This document shows, piece after piece, positions 17,411-26,005 of a stretch of DNA of 64,000 bases. Within the stretch, counting starts at the first letter, position 1. Every line of letters starts with the position of its first letter. The notes under the pieces were generated by a model. It was not told the DNA's origin, made no database searches, and saw nothing but the letters and a program-made list of their open reading frames with translations. The position numbers and the translations under genes were made by a program. This DNA comes from Nocardia sp. NBC_01730 (GTDB lineage Bacteria; Actinomycetota; Actinomycetes; Mycobacteriales; Mycobacteriaceae): positions 4,712,001 to 4,776,000 of the forward strand of contig NZ_CP109162.1 in assembly GCF_035920445.1 (NCBI RefSeq). Reading direction: 5' to 3'.

Positions 17411-18949
17411 GTGACCACCGAATCTACGAATTCCGGATCGGCCGACACCTCGGATTCGGCGGCCAACCGCGGGAATCTCCGTCCATCGGACGCGCCCGTG
17501 CTCGGTCCGCGTCCGGTCTACCGACCCCATGTCGACACGCACACCGCGCGCGCCTTCCGCAGGCCGTCCGGCCTGTCCGGTTCGTTCGCCGAGCCGCTGC
17601 CGATCCGCACCGCGGGTCCGGCGCCGCAGGTGGGCCCCGAACTCCACAACCGCCCCCCGGACGCGGTGCTCGCGGAGGCGTTCGGCCGCCCGGAGGGTTC
17701 CAGCGAGCTGCTGCAGCGCGATCCCGACGCCGCCGACGGCACAGCAGCAATCGCGGGTCCGGCCGATCCGTGGCGTGATCCCGATGCCGCCGCGCGCCTC
17801 GGCGCGCCTGCGGTGCCGACGCCCACACCGCAGCCATTGCCGCAGGCCGAGAAACTCACCGCACGCCAGGTGCTGTTCGGCTCCCGGGTCGCTCCCAAGG
17901 CGCTGGCCGTGCTCGCGCTCGTCGCGCTCGTGATCGGTCTGCTCGGCGGTCTGGTCGGCAGGCTGACCGCGGAGACCGCTTCCACGCTCACCTCGCGCAA
18001 GGTCGCCTTGGAGCAGAGCGGCGACACCGATCGTCCGCACGGACTGATCGCGCAGGTCGCGAACGCCGTATTGCCCTCGGTCGTTTCGATTCGGGTCACC
18101 GTCGGCGACAATGGCGCCACCGGGTCCGGTGTGGTGATCGACGGCGGGGGCTACGTCGTCACCAACAACCACGTCATCTCGATGGCCGCACAGGACAAGA
18201 CCAATCGCGCCACGATCCAGGTCCAGTTCTCCGACGGCACCCGGGTGCCCGCCCACATCGTCGGCCGCGATCCGAAGACCGACCTGGCCGTGCTGAAGGT
18301 CGATGTGAAGAACATCACCGTCGCCAAGCTCGGTAAGTCCGGCGACGTCCAGGTCGGCGACGATGTTCTGGCTATCGGCTCGCCCCTCGGACTGAGCAAG
18401 ACCGTCACCTCCGGCATCGTCAGCGCGCTGCACCGCCCGGTGAAGTTGCAGGGTGAGGGCAGCGACACGAACGCCGTGATCGACGCCGTGCAGACGGACG
18501 CGTCGATCAACCCGGGTAACTCCGGTGGCGCACTGGTGGACATGGAGGGCCGAGTCATCGGTATCAACTCCGCCATTCGCAGCGAAACCGGCGGCTCGGT
18601 CGGCCTCGGCTTCGCCATCCCGGTGGACATGATGACCCAAGTCGCCCAGACCTTGATCCGCGATGGTGCGATTCATCATCCGAGGCTGGGAATCAGCCCG
18701 CGCACCAAACAGGTGGCGAATGAGACGACGAGCGGCGCGGAAGTCGCCGATGTAGCACCCGGCAGCCCCGCCGCCAAGGCAGGGATCGTCGAGGGCGACG
18801 TCATCGTGAAGGTCGGCGATCGTGAGGTAACCGGCCCGGAGGAGCTGGTCGTCGCGGTGCAGTCGCGCAAGATCGGGGAGACCGTGAACGTGGTCTTGAT
18901 CCGTGATGGCCGACAGGTGGACGTGCCGGTCACGCTGGAATCCGACTGA
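17411..18949 (+). CDS. htrA: Membrane-anchored HtrA-type serine protease
   Basis: 512 residues from GTG 17411. A Pro-rich cytoplasmic part of about 160 residues precedes one membrane helix (163-185). The outside trypsin-like domain has the triad His254 (YVVTNNHVIS), Asp291 (PKTDLAVLKV) and Ser371 (INPGNSGGAL); a PDZ domain covers about 420-505 (ADVAPGSPAAKAGIVEGDVI). It degrades or senses damaged proteins outside the membrane. It is 10 bp after rseA in the sigE-rseA-htrA-tatB unit (Rv1223). Confidence 0.95.
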   Translation: MTTESTNSGSADTSDSAANRGNLRPSDAPVLGPRPVYRPHVDTHTARAFRRPSGLSGSFAEPLPIRTAGPAPQVGPELHNRPPDAVLAEAFGRPEGSSELLQRDPDAADGTAAIAGPADPWRDPDAAARLGAPAVPTPTPQPLPQAEKLTARQVLFGSRVAPKALAVLALVALVIGLLGGLVGRLTAETASTLTSRKVALEQSGDTDRPHGLIAQVANAVLPSVVSIRVTVGDNGATGSGVVIDGGGYVVTNNHVISMAAQDKTNRATIQVQFSDGTRVPAHIVGRDPKTDLAVLKVDVKNITVAKLGKSGDVQVGDDVLAIGSPLGLSKTVTSGIVSALHRPVKLQGEGSDTNAVIDAVQTDASINPGNSGGALVDMEGRVIGINSAIRSETGGSVGLGFAIPVDMMTQVAQTLIRDGAIHHPRLGISPRTKQVANETTSGAEVADVAPGSPAAKAGIVEGDVIVKVGDREVTGPEELVVAVQSRKIGETVNVVLIRDGRQVDVPVTLESD

Positions 18950-18982
18950 GCCGCTGGTGGGGTCCCCAGGTAGCCTGATTAC

Positions 18983-19399
18983 GTGTTCAGCAACATCGGC
19001 TGGAGCGAGATGGTCATCCTGCTCGTCGCCGCCCTCGTGATTCTCGGACCGGAGCGCTTGCCCGGTGCGGTGCGCTGGACCACTCGCAGCCTGCGCCAGG
19101 TGCGCGACTATGCCAGCGGTGCGACCTCGCAGCTGAAGCAGGAACTCGGGCCCGAGTTCGAGGATCTACGCAAGCCGCTGGCCGACCTGAACGAACTGCG
19201 CGGTATGACTCCGCGCGGGATGGTGACCAAACACCTTCTCAACGGCGACGATTCGCTGTTCAAGGATTGGGAAGGCACGCTGCTCGACAAAAAGGATTTG
19301 TACAGCACGAACAGCGGAATGCCCGACTACCCGATGCCGAAGATCGATAAGCCGTTGGAGCGCAACGAACGTCCGCCGATCGACACGGACGCCACCTGA
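18983..19399 (+). CDS. tatB: Twin-arginine translocase subunit TatB
   Basis: 138 residues from GTG 18983. [20 protein letters not shown] then GPERLPGAV is the TatA/B membrane hairpin with the conserved Glu and Pro-Glu-Arg-Leu-Pro hinge; an amphipathic helix and a longer polar tail (about residues 30-138) mark it as TatB rather than TatA. With TatA and TatC it exports folded proteins with twin-arginine signals. The tail from 90 on is charged and probably disordered. Confidence 0.93.
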   Translation: MFSNIGWSEMVILLVAALVILGPERLPGAVRWTTRSLRQVRDYASGATSQLKQELGPEFEDLRKPLADLNELRGMTPRGMVTKHLLNGDDSLFKDWEGTLLDKKDLYSTNSGMPDYPMPKIDKPLERNERPPIDTDAT

Positions 19400-19407
19400 T
19401 CTGTCAA

Positions 19408-19447
19408 GAAGTCTAGACACCATGACCTGTTCAGCTGTCTAGACTTC
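19408..19447. promoter_or_regulatory. Paired GTCTAGAC palindromes: operator or terminator before the HTH gene
   Basis: GAAGTCTAGACA (19408-19419) and TGTCTAGACTTC (19436-19447) are perfect inverted copies separated by 16 bp, and each contains the self-palindrome GTCTAGAC. They end 4 bp before the ATG of the HTH protein, so an operator for autoregulation is likely; as a 12-bp stem with a 16-nt loop it could also end tatB transcription. Confidence 0.6.
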
Positions 19448-19451
19448 GCAC

Positions 19452-20309
19452 ATGTCGGCCGATGACGTGGCGCGCGTGTTCGCGATCGAGGACAGGGTCG
19501 AGCGACTGAAGGCGGCCACCGACGGGGTGGCGGCGGCCCAGCAGACCATCAACGAACTGACCAGGATTCGCCGTGCTGTGATCAGGGAACTCCATGCCGA
19601 TGGCTGGACGTTCGCCAGAATCGGTGCGGCGGCGGGGCTTTCCCGCGCCCGGATCCATCAGGTGAGTACGCAGGGACCATCGCCGGAGGGACTGTTCTTC
19701 GGGCACGGTTCGCTCACCGTGCTCGTCCCGGAGGTGCGGGCCGGGCGGGTAGTCGGTGCGCCGGACCCGGCTGCGCCGCACCGTCTTGCCGAACTACTCC
19801 GCGAACTCGGCTTCACGGTCGCGGTCGAACATTTCCTACCCGGCCGCCCGGTCGACCTGAAGCGCGACGGGCTGATCGTGCTGGGTGGCCCGGAGCTCTC
19901 CCCCAGCCTGCGCCAGCTGATCACCGCCGATCCACGGCTGCGGCGCGCGGTGGCCAGGGCGGGCGACACCCGTCGTGGCATCGAAGACCGGGCGGCGCGC
20001 CGGGTGTACCGGCCCGGCGGGCCGGAACCGCATGACATCGCCTATCTGGCCAGGCTGCCAAGACCCGATGGGCGCGGCAGCGTGTTGATGATCGACGGCA
20101 TGCATCCACCCGGATCTCTCGGCGCCATTCGGCTGCTCGCCACCCGTCTGGCAACCCTGCACGAGCGTGCGAGCACACACCTGTTCTCAGTTCTGGTCGC
20201 CTGCCGGTTCGACCGGGCCACCGGCGAACCATTGGAGGCCGATCTTCTCACGCCGGTGTACCGCCATGACGCCGAAACCCGGTTTCCCGCAAAAGGTGTG
20301 CGCCGCTGA
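19452..20309 (+). CDS. HTH DNA-binding protein with unknown C-terminal domain
   Basis: 285 residues from ATG 19452. Residues 20-75 hold a helical lead-in and a sigma-region-4-like helix-turn-helix (ELHADGWTFARIGAAAGLSR then ARIHQVSTQG). The rest (about 85-275) alternates strands and helices (LTVLVPEVRAGRVV; DGLIVLGGPELSPSLRQLI; GSVLMIDGMHPPGSLGAIR) and resembles a ligand-sensing or nucleotide-binding domain that I cannot name. The paired palindromes just upstream suggest it regulates itself. Confidence 0.7.
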   Translation: MSADDVARVFAIEDRVERLKAATDGVAAAQQTINELTRIRRAVIRELHADGWTFARIGAAAGLSRARIHQVSTQGPSPEGLFFGHGSLTVLVPEVRAGRVVGAPDPAAPHRLAELLRELGFTVAVEHFLPGRPVDLKRDGLIVLGGPELSPSLRQLITADPRLRRAVARAGDTRRGIEDRAARRVYRPGGPEPHDIAYLARLPRPDGRGSVLMIDGMHPPGSLGAIRLLATRLATLHERASTHLFSVLVACRFDRATGEPLEADLLTPVYRHDAETRFPAKGVRR

Positions 20310-20709
20310 TCCACGGCGAACCGCGATAACGCGAGCCGGTAGGCACCATTGGCCCGCGGCGACGAGTTGCTTGGGGTCTCGGCATGATTCGGCGGTAACG
20401 TGCCGAATGCCGAAGAGCGGCTGAGAACTTCATCGCCCCGCGACGACGGTCGGTCCGCCTGCGCGGATCGTCCCTGCCGATCACCCGAGGCCCATTCCGG
20501 AGCCCAGGATTCGACTGCCGGTCCGCTGAATCGACATACCGGTCACGGCCAGTCGAACGACGTCCACCTGCGCAAACCCCTATCCTCTAAGGGCTTGTGA
20601 CACGCAGGGTTCCAGAGGTATACGACACGTCACAACACCCTCGGGTAGGGTGTTTCCTGCGCTGATGCTTAAATAGCCGAAAGATAACTATTTCGATGGG
20701 CGGGCTCTG
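20310..20709. promoter_or_regulatory. 400-bp gene-free stretch with two hairpins before the 20,710 gene
   Basis: No gene is apparent. Near its end are AACACCCT-CGGGT-AGGGTGTT (20634-20654), a perfect 8-bp hairpin, and AAATAG (20671-20676) facing CTATTT (20688-20693) in a notably AT-rich segment (GATGCTTAAATAGCC), likely the promoter/leader of the next gene. Confidence 0.4.
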
Positions 20710-21276
20710 ATGCGTGTTCGAGGTTCGATATCTGAGAGTTCGGTTTCCACACTTCCCCCGCTGCGGCGCGACCAGCTCGACCCCGATCCGGCGCTGCGTG
20801 CCACCGACCCGGCGCTGATCACCCACCGGGTCACCTACAGCGACCGGCTGAAGGTCTTCCTCGGGGCCGGCGAGACGGTCGACAGCTTCCTGCGCCCGCT
20901 GCGCAGGCTCGACGGGTACCACCGCTACTCGGTGAACATGACCCGGCTCGCCGCGGCCATGCGGCCCGCCGACATCAGCCCGGTGATCAGCTCCGCGCCT
21001 GGACGCAACTACCTGCAGTGCACCGGCTCGGCCGGAGCGCTGGCCATCGAATTGCGCAGCACCGTCGACGCCGCGCCGCGCCAGTTCGCCGTCGGCCTGC
21101 CCGGCGACCGGATCGGCGCGCCGAGCATCGACGTCCCGGTGCCGGCCGGTGTGCCCGCTCCGCTGATCTACCCGGACGAGTTGTTCACCGCCGAGCAGGC
21201 GGCCGAGATCTTCACGGCGTATTTCGAGACGGGTGACGTCCCGCCTTACCTTCAGCTCCGTGAGACGACCGCGTGA
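20710..21276 (+). CDS. Conserved hypothetical protein
   Basis: 188 residues from ATG 20710, soluble and without signal peptide. Recognisable phrases are THRVTYSDRLKVFLGAGETV, GYHRYSVNMTRLAAAM, and a C-terminal PLIYPDELFTAEQAAEIFTA. Codon use is normal for the region. I do not recognise the family. It is followed after 22 bp by a small membrane protein gene in the same direction. Confidence 0.7.
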   Translation: MRVRGSISESSVSTLPPLRRDQLDPDPALRATDPALITHRVTYSDRLKVFLGAGETVDSFLRPLRRLDGYHRYSVNMTRLAAAMRPADISPVISSAPGRNYLQCTGSAGALAIELRSTVDAAPRQFAVGLPGDRIGAPSIDVPVPAGVPAPLIYPDELFTAEQAAEIFTAYFETGDVPPYLQLRETTA

Positions 21277-21298
21277 TGCGTTCTTCGAGGAGAAAACG

Positions 21299-21523
21299 GT
21301 GAACTCGCTCGTGCTCGTCGGTGCCGCCGGGCTGGCGACCGGGCTGCTCACCCTGGTCGTCGCCGTGCTGCTGCGGCCGACGGCGGCGCACCGGCAGCTG
21401 ACCGTCGCCGAGCTGCAGGGCCGCCTCGCGAAGGAGGCGGCCGTAGCGCCTGCGGACGACGGGCCGCAGGCCGGGCCTGCAGTGGCCGAGCCACTTCCCG
21501 ACCAGCGCCGCCGCGCCGAATAG
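21299..21523 (+). CDS. Small membrane protein (unknown function)
   Basis: 74 residues from a GTG at 21299, chosen for the GAGGAGA ribosome site 7 bp upstream; the frame is open further up but there it overlaps the previous gene. One membrane helix (SLVLVGAAGLATGLLTLVVA) is followed by a helical LTVAELQGRLAKEAAV stretch and a disordered acidic tail. Probably co-transcribed with the 188-residue protein before it. Confidence 0.6.
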   Translation: MNSLVLVGAAGLATGLLTLVVAVLLRPTAAHRQLTVAELQGRLAKEAAVAPADDGPQAGPAVAEPLPDQRRRAE

Positions 21524-21534
21524 TCTCCGAGTAG

Positions 21535-21792
21535 GCGGCTGCCTCGCCTTCGCTCGGCCCGGCGCAGACTACAGACGGACTCCGTCCGACAGCGCCCATT
21601 ATGCGGCTGCCTCACCTTTTCGCTCGGCCCGGCGCAGACTACAGACGGACTCCGTCCGACAGCGCCCATTATGCGGCTGCCTCGCCTTCGCTCGGCCCGG
21701 CGCAGACTGCAGACGGACTCCGTCCGACAGCGCCCGTAATACGGCTGCCTCGCCCCCGCTCGACCCGACGCACACTACAGACGGACTCCGCG
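21535..21792 (+). repeat. Tandem array of ~68-bp units (three full, one partial)
   Basis: Units start GCGGCTGCCTC at 21535, 21603, 21673 and (as ACGGCTGCCTC) 21741, with lengths 68, 70, 68 and about 52. Each full unit has CTCGGCCCGGCGCAGACT and the palindrome GACGGA-C-TCCGTC, then CGACAGCGCCC. The array sits between two converging genes and may act as a bidirectional terminator or be a neutral minisatellite. A degenerate relative of the unit occurs at about 34,144-34,205. Confidence 0.9.
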
Positions 21793-21853
21793 CCTGACCG
21801 CTGCGCGGCCGCCCGACATATCCGCGCGGCTCGTGCACCGAAGTACTCGAAGT

Positions 21854-22792
21854 TCAGGCGGCCGCCCGCGCGGGCCGCAGGGTGTTCATCGGCGGACGGT
21901 CGGTCAGCGAGACCTCGGTACTGTGTGCGGTGAATTCATCGCCGATGAGCGGAAACTGGGTGAGCGCCGCGCCGGAGTCACGCACGCCGCTGCGACCGAG
22001 CGCGGTGCCAAGGATTTGGCGGCTCATCACACCCAGGTCGGCCAGCGGCCGGTTTCGATGCGTGCGAACGCCCAGGTTGACCTGCCCGATCGCGGACATG
22101 CCGAGCCGGTCATAGGTGTCGAGCAGCAGCCCGATCTCCACGCCGTAGCCCGGCGCGAACGGCACCGAGGTGAGCAGATCGCGAGTGCCCGCATATTCGC
22201 CGCCCAGCGGCTGCAGCACCTGCGACAGCTCGGGCCGCAGCGCGGCGAGGAGTGGACGCGCGACCAGCTCGGTGACGCGACCGCCACCGTGCGCGTCCAC
22301 CGCGCCGCCCTGGCGCAGCGGCCTGCGGTAGTAAGCCTTGGCCAGCTGTACGTCGTCGACCGTGAGCAGCGGGCCGAGCAGTTTCGGCACGAAAGCCGGA
22401 TCCGGATCGATGAGATCGGAGTCGACAAAGGCAACCAGGTCGCCGCTGGTCACAGCCAGCGAGCGCCACAGCACTTCGCCCTTGCCCCCGACCGGCTCCA
22501 GCTCGGGTACCGCCTGCTCGCGACTGATCACCTCGGCTCCCGCGGCGCGGGCGCGCTGCGCGGTCGCGTCCGTCGAGCCGGAGTCGAGCACGATCAGTTC
22601 GTCGACCAGCGTGCCGAGCAGCGGCCGGATGCTGGCCACCACCTCGGCCACGGTGCGTTCTTCGTTCAGTGCGGGCAGCACCACCGAAACGGTGCGGCCC
22701 GCCTTGGCGGCGACGAGCTCGTCCACCGTCCAGTCCGGGGTGTCCCAGGTATTGGTCGTCGCCCAGGCGGGCTCGCGGTGTTGGATTTTCAT
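21854..22792 (-). CDS. gpgS: Glucosyl-3-phosphoglycerate synthase
   Basis: 312 residues from ATG 22792. GT-A fold glycosyltransferase: VSVVLPALNEERTVAEVVAS binds the nucleotide sugar, VDSD at 123-126 is the metal-binding DxD, GGKGEVLWRS and GYGVEIGLLLDTY follow, as in mycobacterial GpgS (Rv1208). It makes glucosyl-3-phosphoglycerate from (U/A)DP-glucose and 3-phosphoglycerate, the first step of methylglucose lipopolysaccharide synthesis. The ATG overlaps the folP2 stop by four bases, as in mycobacteria. Confidence 0.93.
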   Translation of the reverse strand: MKIQHREPAWATTNTWDTPDWTVDELVAAKAGRTVSVVLPALNEERTVAEVVASIRPLLGTLVDELIVLDSGSTDATAQRARAAGAEVISREQAVPELEPVGGKGEVLWRSLAVTSGDLVAFVDSDLIDPDPAFVPKLLGPLLTVDDVQLAKAYYRRPLRQGGAVDAHGGGRVTELVARPLLAALRPELSQVLQPLGGEYAGTRDLLTSVPFAPGYGVEIGLLLDTYDRLGMSAIGQVNLGVRTHRNRPLADLGVMSRQILGTALGRSGVRDSGAALTQFPLIGDEFTAHSTEVSLTDRPPMNTLRPARAAA

Positions 22793-23679
22793 ACCAGACC
22801 TCGCAAGGTTCGTGCGGGGGGCCGGATGCCCTGGATCGCGGCGATCATGTCCACGACCCGCCGGGTCGCGGCGACTTCGTGCACTCGGAAGACTCGGGCG
22901 CCTGCGGCCGCCGACCATGCTGTTGCCGCCAATGTGCCCTCCAGTCGTTCGGAAAGATCGACACCTAAAGTCTCCCCGATAAAATCCTTGTTGCTCAGCG
23001 CCATCAAGACTGGCCATCCGGTATTTACAAGAACGTCGATTCCGCGCAACAACTCGAGACCGTGATAGGTGTTCTTGCCGAAATCATGCGTCGGATCGAT
23101 CAGTATCGAGTCCTCGCGCACCCCCGCCGCGTGCGCGTTCTCGGCGGCGCGCACCACTGTGTCGGCGACTTCGCCCACTGCGTCCGCGTAGCGGACCCGG
23201 TGCGGCCTGGTCCGCGGCACCGCGCCGCCGGTGTGGCTGCACACCACCCCGGCACCGTGCTCGGCGGCGACGGGCACCAGGTCCGGGTCGGCGCCCGCCC
23301 ACGTGTCGTTGATCAGGTCTGTGCCCTCGCCCACAGCGGCCAGCGCCACGTCCGCGCGCCAGGTGTCGACGCTGATCAGTAGCTGCGGGTACTTCGCACG
23401 AATGGCCGCAATGAACGGGATCACACGCCGTGCCTCCTCGGCCGCGTCGACCATCGCGCCGGGCCCGGCCTTCACGCCACCGATGTCGACCAGGTCAGCG
23501 CCCTCGTCCACCGCGCGCGCCACGGCGTCCAAGGCCGCCGCGTCGGTGAAGGTGGCACCCCGGTCGTAGAAGGAGTCCGGCGTGCGATTCACGATAGCCA
23601 TCACCAGTGCACGATCCGTCGCCACCTGCCTGCCGCACAGAGTGGGAAGCGGCGCTGCGGTGGAGCTGAACATGTCCAC
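22789..23679 (-). CDS. folP2: Dihydropteroate synthase family protein (FolP2-type)
   Basis: 296 residues from GTG 23679 (ATG 23673 two codons on). TIM-barrel signatures: LVMAIVNRTPDSFYDRGATF, DIGGVKAGPGA (where a classic DHPS has GGESTRPG), LISVDTWRA, INDTW, and GVVCSHTGG. The altered second loop and its place upstream of gpgS identify it with the FolP2 branch (Rv1207), which in mycobacteria does not replace FolP1 and may serve methylglucose lipopolysaccharide synthesis rather than folate; that role is inferred. Confidence 0.85.
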   Translation of the reverse strand: MDMFSSTAAPLPTLCGRQVATDRALVMAIVNRTPDSFYDRGATFTDAAALDAVARAVDEGADLVDIGGVKAGPGAMVDAAEEARRVIPFIAAIRAKYPQLLISVDTWRADVALAAVGEGTDLINDTWAGADPDLVPVAAEHGAGVVCSHTGGAVPRTRPHRVRYADAVGEVADTVVRAAENAHAAGVREDSILIDPTHDFGKNTYHGLELLRGIDVLVNTGWPVLMALSNKDFIGETLGVDLSERLEGTLAATAWSAAAGARVFRVHEVAATRRVVDMIAAIQGIRPPARTLRGLV

Positions 23680-23692
23680 GACTGTAGCCAGT

Positions 23693-23819
23693 CCGCCTCT
23701 CCGGGTCTTCAGGCCGTACCAGGAGGTAACGCGGGACTTGCGTTCAAGTCCTCCGTTCGGTGCCGCTTGTGTTGGGGCGTACCCGACAAGTTACCCATGC
23801 GCTCACGAAATCAGTTGTT
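23693..23819 (+). repeat. ~130-bp dispersed repeat, copy B
   Basis: Same element as at 14,416 (CCGCCTCTCCGGGTCTTCAG to GTTACCCATGCGCTCACGAA). Its central hairpin is the most perfect inner stem of the four: GGACTTG-CGTT-CAAGTCC. It lies just upstream of the folP2 start, on the opposite strand, so it may overlap that promoter. Confidence 0.85.
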
Positions 23820-24059
23820 CCGTTCCGAACGGGATGGTGGCGGCAGATTCGGTAGAGCGCCGCCACCGGGTCCGCTCGGGGTGTTGTCGTCAGCTGTTGA
23901 GAGCTCGGCCGGTGACATCGTCGGCATTGTCGTAAGCAGGAAAGCAGCCACGATGGTCCGGCGGGGAGAAGGCGCTGTCGGCGTCCGGGCGTATCGCCCA
24001 TCGAATCGGCGAGCGAACCATCGAGCGGCCGTCGGCGCTCACGTCGTCAGCTCACCGAA
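23820..24059. other. 240-bp stretch without a gene
   Basis: Nothing coding is convincing on either strand. The sequence separates copy B of the dispersed repeat from the end of the LOG-family gene and shows no strong hairpin or promoter that I can identify. Confidence 0.4.
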
Positions 24060-24617
24060 TCAGGCGGTACGCGGCGCCTCCAGTGCGGCGAACGCGGACG
24101 GGAGATCGGTCACCACGGTAATCCGCGACAAGGCTGTCCGGGGCACGAACTTCCGGTCGTACAGCTCGTCCAGCCAGGAGAACAACCCGGCGAAGAATCC
24201 ATTGGGGTCCAGCACGACGACGGGCTTCTCGTGCTGTCCCAGATAGCCACCGGTCCAGGTCTCGAAGAACTCCTCGAGGGTGCCGATGCCGCCCGGCAGC
24301 GTGAGGAAGGCGTCGGCGCGATCCTCCATGACCTGCTTGCGCTGGCGCATGGTGTCGGTGACCACCAGCTCGTCGGCGTCGACGTCGGCGACCTCCCGGT
24401 GCACCAGGTGTTTCGGGATCACGCCGATGGTGTTCGCGCCGCTGGCACGAGCCGCGGTCGCGACCGCTCCCATCATCGAGACGTGACCACCACCGGAGAC
24501 CAATTGCCAACCACGCCGGGCGATTTCGGTACCGACCCGGGCGGCCAGCGAGAGGTAGTCGGGATTCATGGTGCTCGCCGAGCAGTACACGCAGACGGCG
24601 AAGGGCTGTTCGCTCAT
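24060..24617 (-). CDS. LOG-family protein (cytokinin riboside 5'-monophosphate phosphoribohydrolase type, Rv1205-like)
   Basis: 185 residues from ATG 24617 behind AAAGGA. It begins FAVCVYCSAS and has the two LOG signatures, VSGGGHVSMMGAVATAA (nucleotide binding) and the LPGGIGTLEEFFETWT motif (general PGGxGTxxE). The family releases adenine-type bases from nucleoside 5'-monophosphates; M. tuberculosis Rv1205 makes cytokinins and is targeted by the proteasome. The position near folP2-gpgS agrees with that homologue. Confidence 0.92.
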   Translation of the reverse strand: MSEQPFAVCVYCSASTMNPDYLSLAARVGTEIARRGWQLVSGGGHVSMMGAVATAARASGANTIGVIPKHLVHREVADVDADELVVTDTMRQRKQVMEDRADAFLTLPGGIGTLEEFFETWTGGYLGQHEKPVVVLDPNGFFAGLFSWLDELYDRKFVPRTALSRITVVTDLPSAFAALEAPRTA

Positions 24618-24631
24618 GCTGTGTCCTTTCT

Positions 24632-24694
24632 GGCATGAGCGGGGCCCTTCGTGGTCACGCTCCGCTGCCGCCTCCGGGCCTGACCGCTCATGCC
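24632..24694. repeat. Palindromic short repeat between the two LOG genes
   Basis: GGCATGAGCGG-GGCCC at the left faces GGGCC-TGA-CCGCTCATGCC at the right. The interior (CGTGGTCACGC..CCGCCTCCGGGCC) is closely related to the 54-bp unit found twice inside fbiC (49,213 and 49,288). Downstream, to 24,762, the sequence is low-complexity (GATGCGC repeated) with no gene. Confidence 0.7.
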
Positions 24695-24762
24695 TGCGCC
24701 TCGCTGGCGCTCGGCTCCGGCATGCGCGATGCGCGATGCGCGCTGTGCCATGATTCGCTCGC

Positions 24763-25572
24763 TCACCACTGGTCCTCCGTGCCGATCGCGTCCTCGGCGG
24801 CGCCCGCCTCCGCGTTGGCCTGGATGATCCCGACCACGTCTTCGACGCTATCGGTGACATGCAGCAGGCCGAGCTCACCCGGGGAGATCTTGCCGGAACC
24901 ACCGAGCGAATCGCGCAGCCAGTCGACCAGTCCGGACCAGTACCTGCTGCCGAACAGGATGATCGGGAAGCGGGTGATCTTACGGGTCTGCACCAGCGTG
25001 AGCGCCTCGAACAACTCGTCGAGGGTGCCGAAACCGCCGGGCAGACAGACGAACGCTTGGGAATACTTCACGAACATCGTCTTGCGGACGAAGAAGTAGC
25101 GGAAGTTGATGCCCAGATCGACCCACTCATTGAGGCCCTGCTCGAACGGCAGCTCGATGCCGAGGCCGATCGAGTAGCCGCCTGCCTCGCAGGCGCCGCG
25201 GTTGGCCGCCTCCATCGCGCCGGGCCCGCCGCCGGTGATCACCGCGAACCCCGCCCTGGCCAGCGCCGCGCCGATCGCCCGGCCCGCCTGGTACTCGGGA
25301 TGGTCCGCGGAGGTGCGCGCGGAACCGAAGACGGTCACCGCGCGCGGCACCTCGGCGAGCGCGCCGAAACCCTCGACGAACTCGGCTTGGATGCGCAGCA
25401 CGCGCCACGGGTCGGTGTGTACCCAGTCGGTATCGCCGCGCTGGTCCAGCAGATTCCGGTCGGCGGTACCGAGGCCGTCCTTGCGGTCGCGGCGGAACAT
25501 TATCGGTCCGCGGAATTTCGCTGTCGACTTCGGCTTGTTGGCGACCTCACGGTCGGCGGCGTCGGTGGACAT
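24763..25572 (-). CDS. Second LOG-family (TIGR00730-type) protein
   Basis: 269 residues from ATG 25572. A polar N-terminal extension of about 85 residues is followed by AVTVFGSARTS, FAVITGGGPGAMEAANRGA and the LPGGFGTLDELFEALTLVQT motif. This larger LOG subgroup is common in actinobacteria; catalytic residues are kept, so a nucleotide-base hydrolase activity is likely. It is distantly paralogous to the next LOG gene downstream on the same strand. Confidence 0.9.
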   Translation of the reverse strand: MSTDAADREVANKPKSTAKFRGPIMFRRDRKDGLGTADRNLLDQRGDTDWVHTDPWRVLRIQAEFVEGFGALAEVPRAVTVFGSARTSADHPEYQAGRAIGAALARAGFAVITGGGPGAMEAANRGACEAGGYSIGLGIELPFEQGLNEWVDLGINFRYFFVRKTMFVKYSQAFVCLPGGFGTLDELFEALTLVQTRKITRFPIILFGSRYWSGLVDWLRDSLGGSGKISPGELGLLHVTDSVEDVVGIIQANAEAGAAEDAIGTEDQW

Positions 25573-26005
25573 GCGTTCTACGCTACCGTCCGGCGGCGTG
25601 CACGCCGGGTCGACGCGAGAAGTCGTCCGCCATTCAGGTTCGGCGCATCGGTGCGAACCTGAGGAAAAAGGGGCCCCCTGGATTGATACCAGTATGCGGT
25701 CGAGGGTCGACCGGCCCGCGGCCCCCAGGTCGGTTTGCCGCCGGGGAGGCCCCGGTCTCCGGCTCAACCATCGGCGGCCTGGGCAGACCATCGATGGCTC
25801 GCCACCCAGATCCGGAACGCACAGTACGTGTCGCGTTCGAGTAGAGGTTTCGGAGTTCGGGGTTAGTTTCCGAGGGGAGTTCGGGCATAGTTTTCGGGCC
25901 CACATCCCTGGTCGGCCAGCGAACAGCCCTACTTCACACCGAGCCCTCGCCGCCGCAGACAGTTCATATTTTCATGAATACACGAGAATCTGTATTATTG
26001 GATTT
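25573..26005. promoter_or_regulatory. 433-bp gap; ArsR-type operator at its right end
   Basis: Most of the gap shows no gene. At the right end, AATACA (25977-25982) and TGTATT (25991-25996) form an inverted repeat with an 8-bp spacer, next to TTCATGAA, in a sharply AT-rich patch ending 9 bp before the GTG of the ArsR gene. This is the expected layout of an autoregulated, possibly leaderless, metal-responsive promoter. Confidence 0.55.

Noticed and set aside
21535..21792. CRISPR array
   Set aside because: Units are directly adjacent with no unique spacers and no cas genes are in the window, so it is a tandem repeat.
23744..24001. 85-codon reverse frame downstream of repeat copy B
   Set aside because: Starts inside the repeat, Arg/Cys-rich antisense-like composition, no ribosome site.
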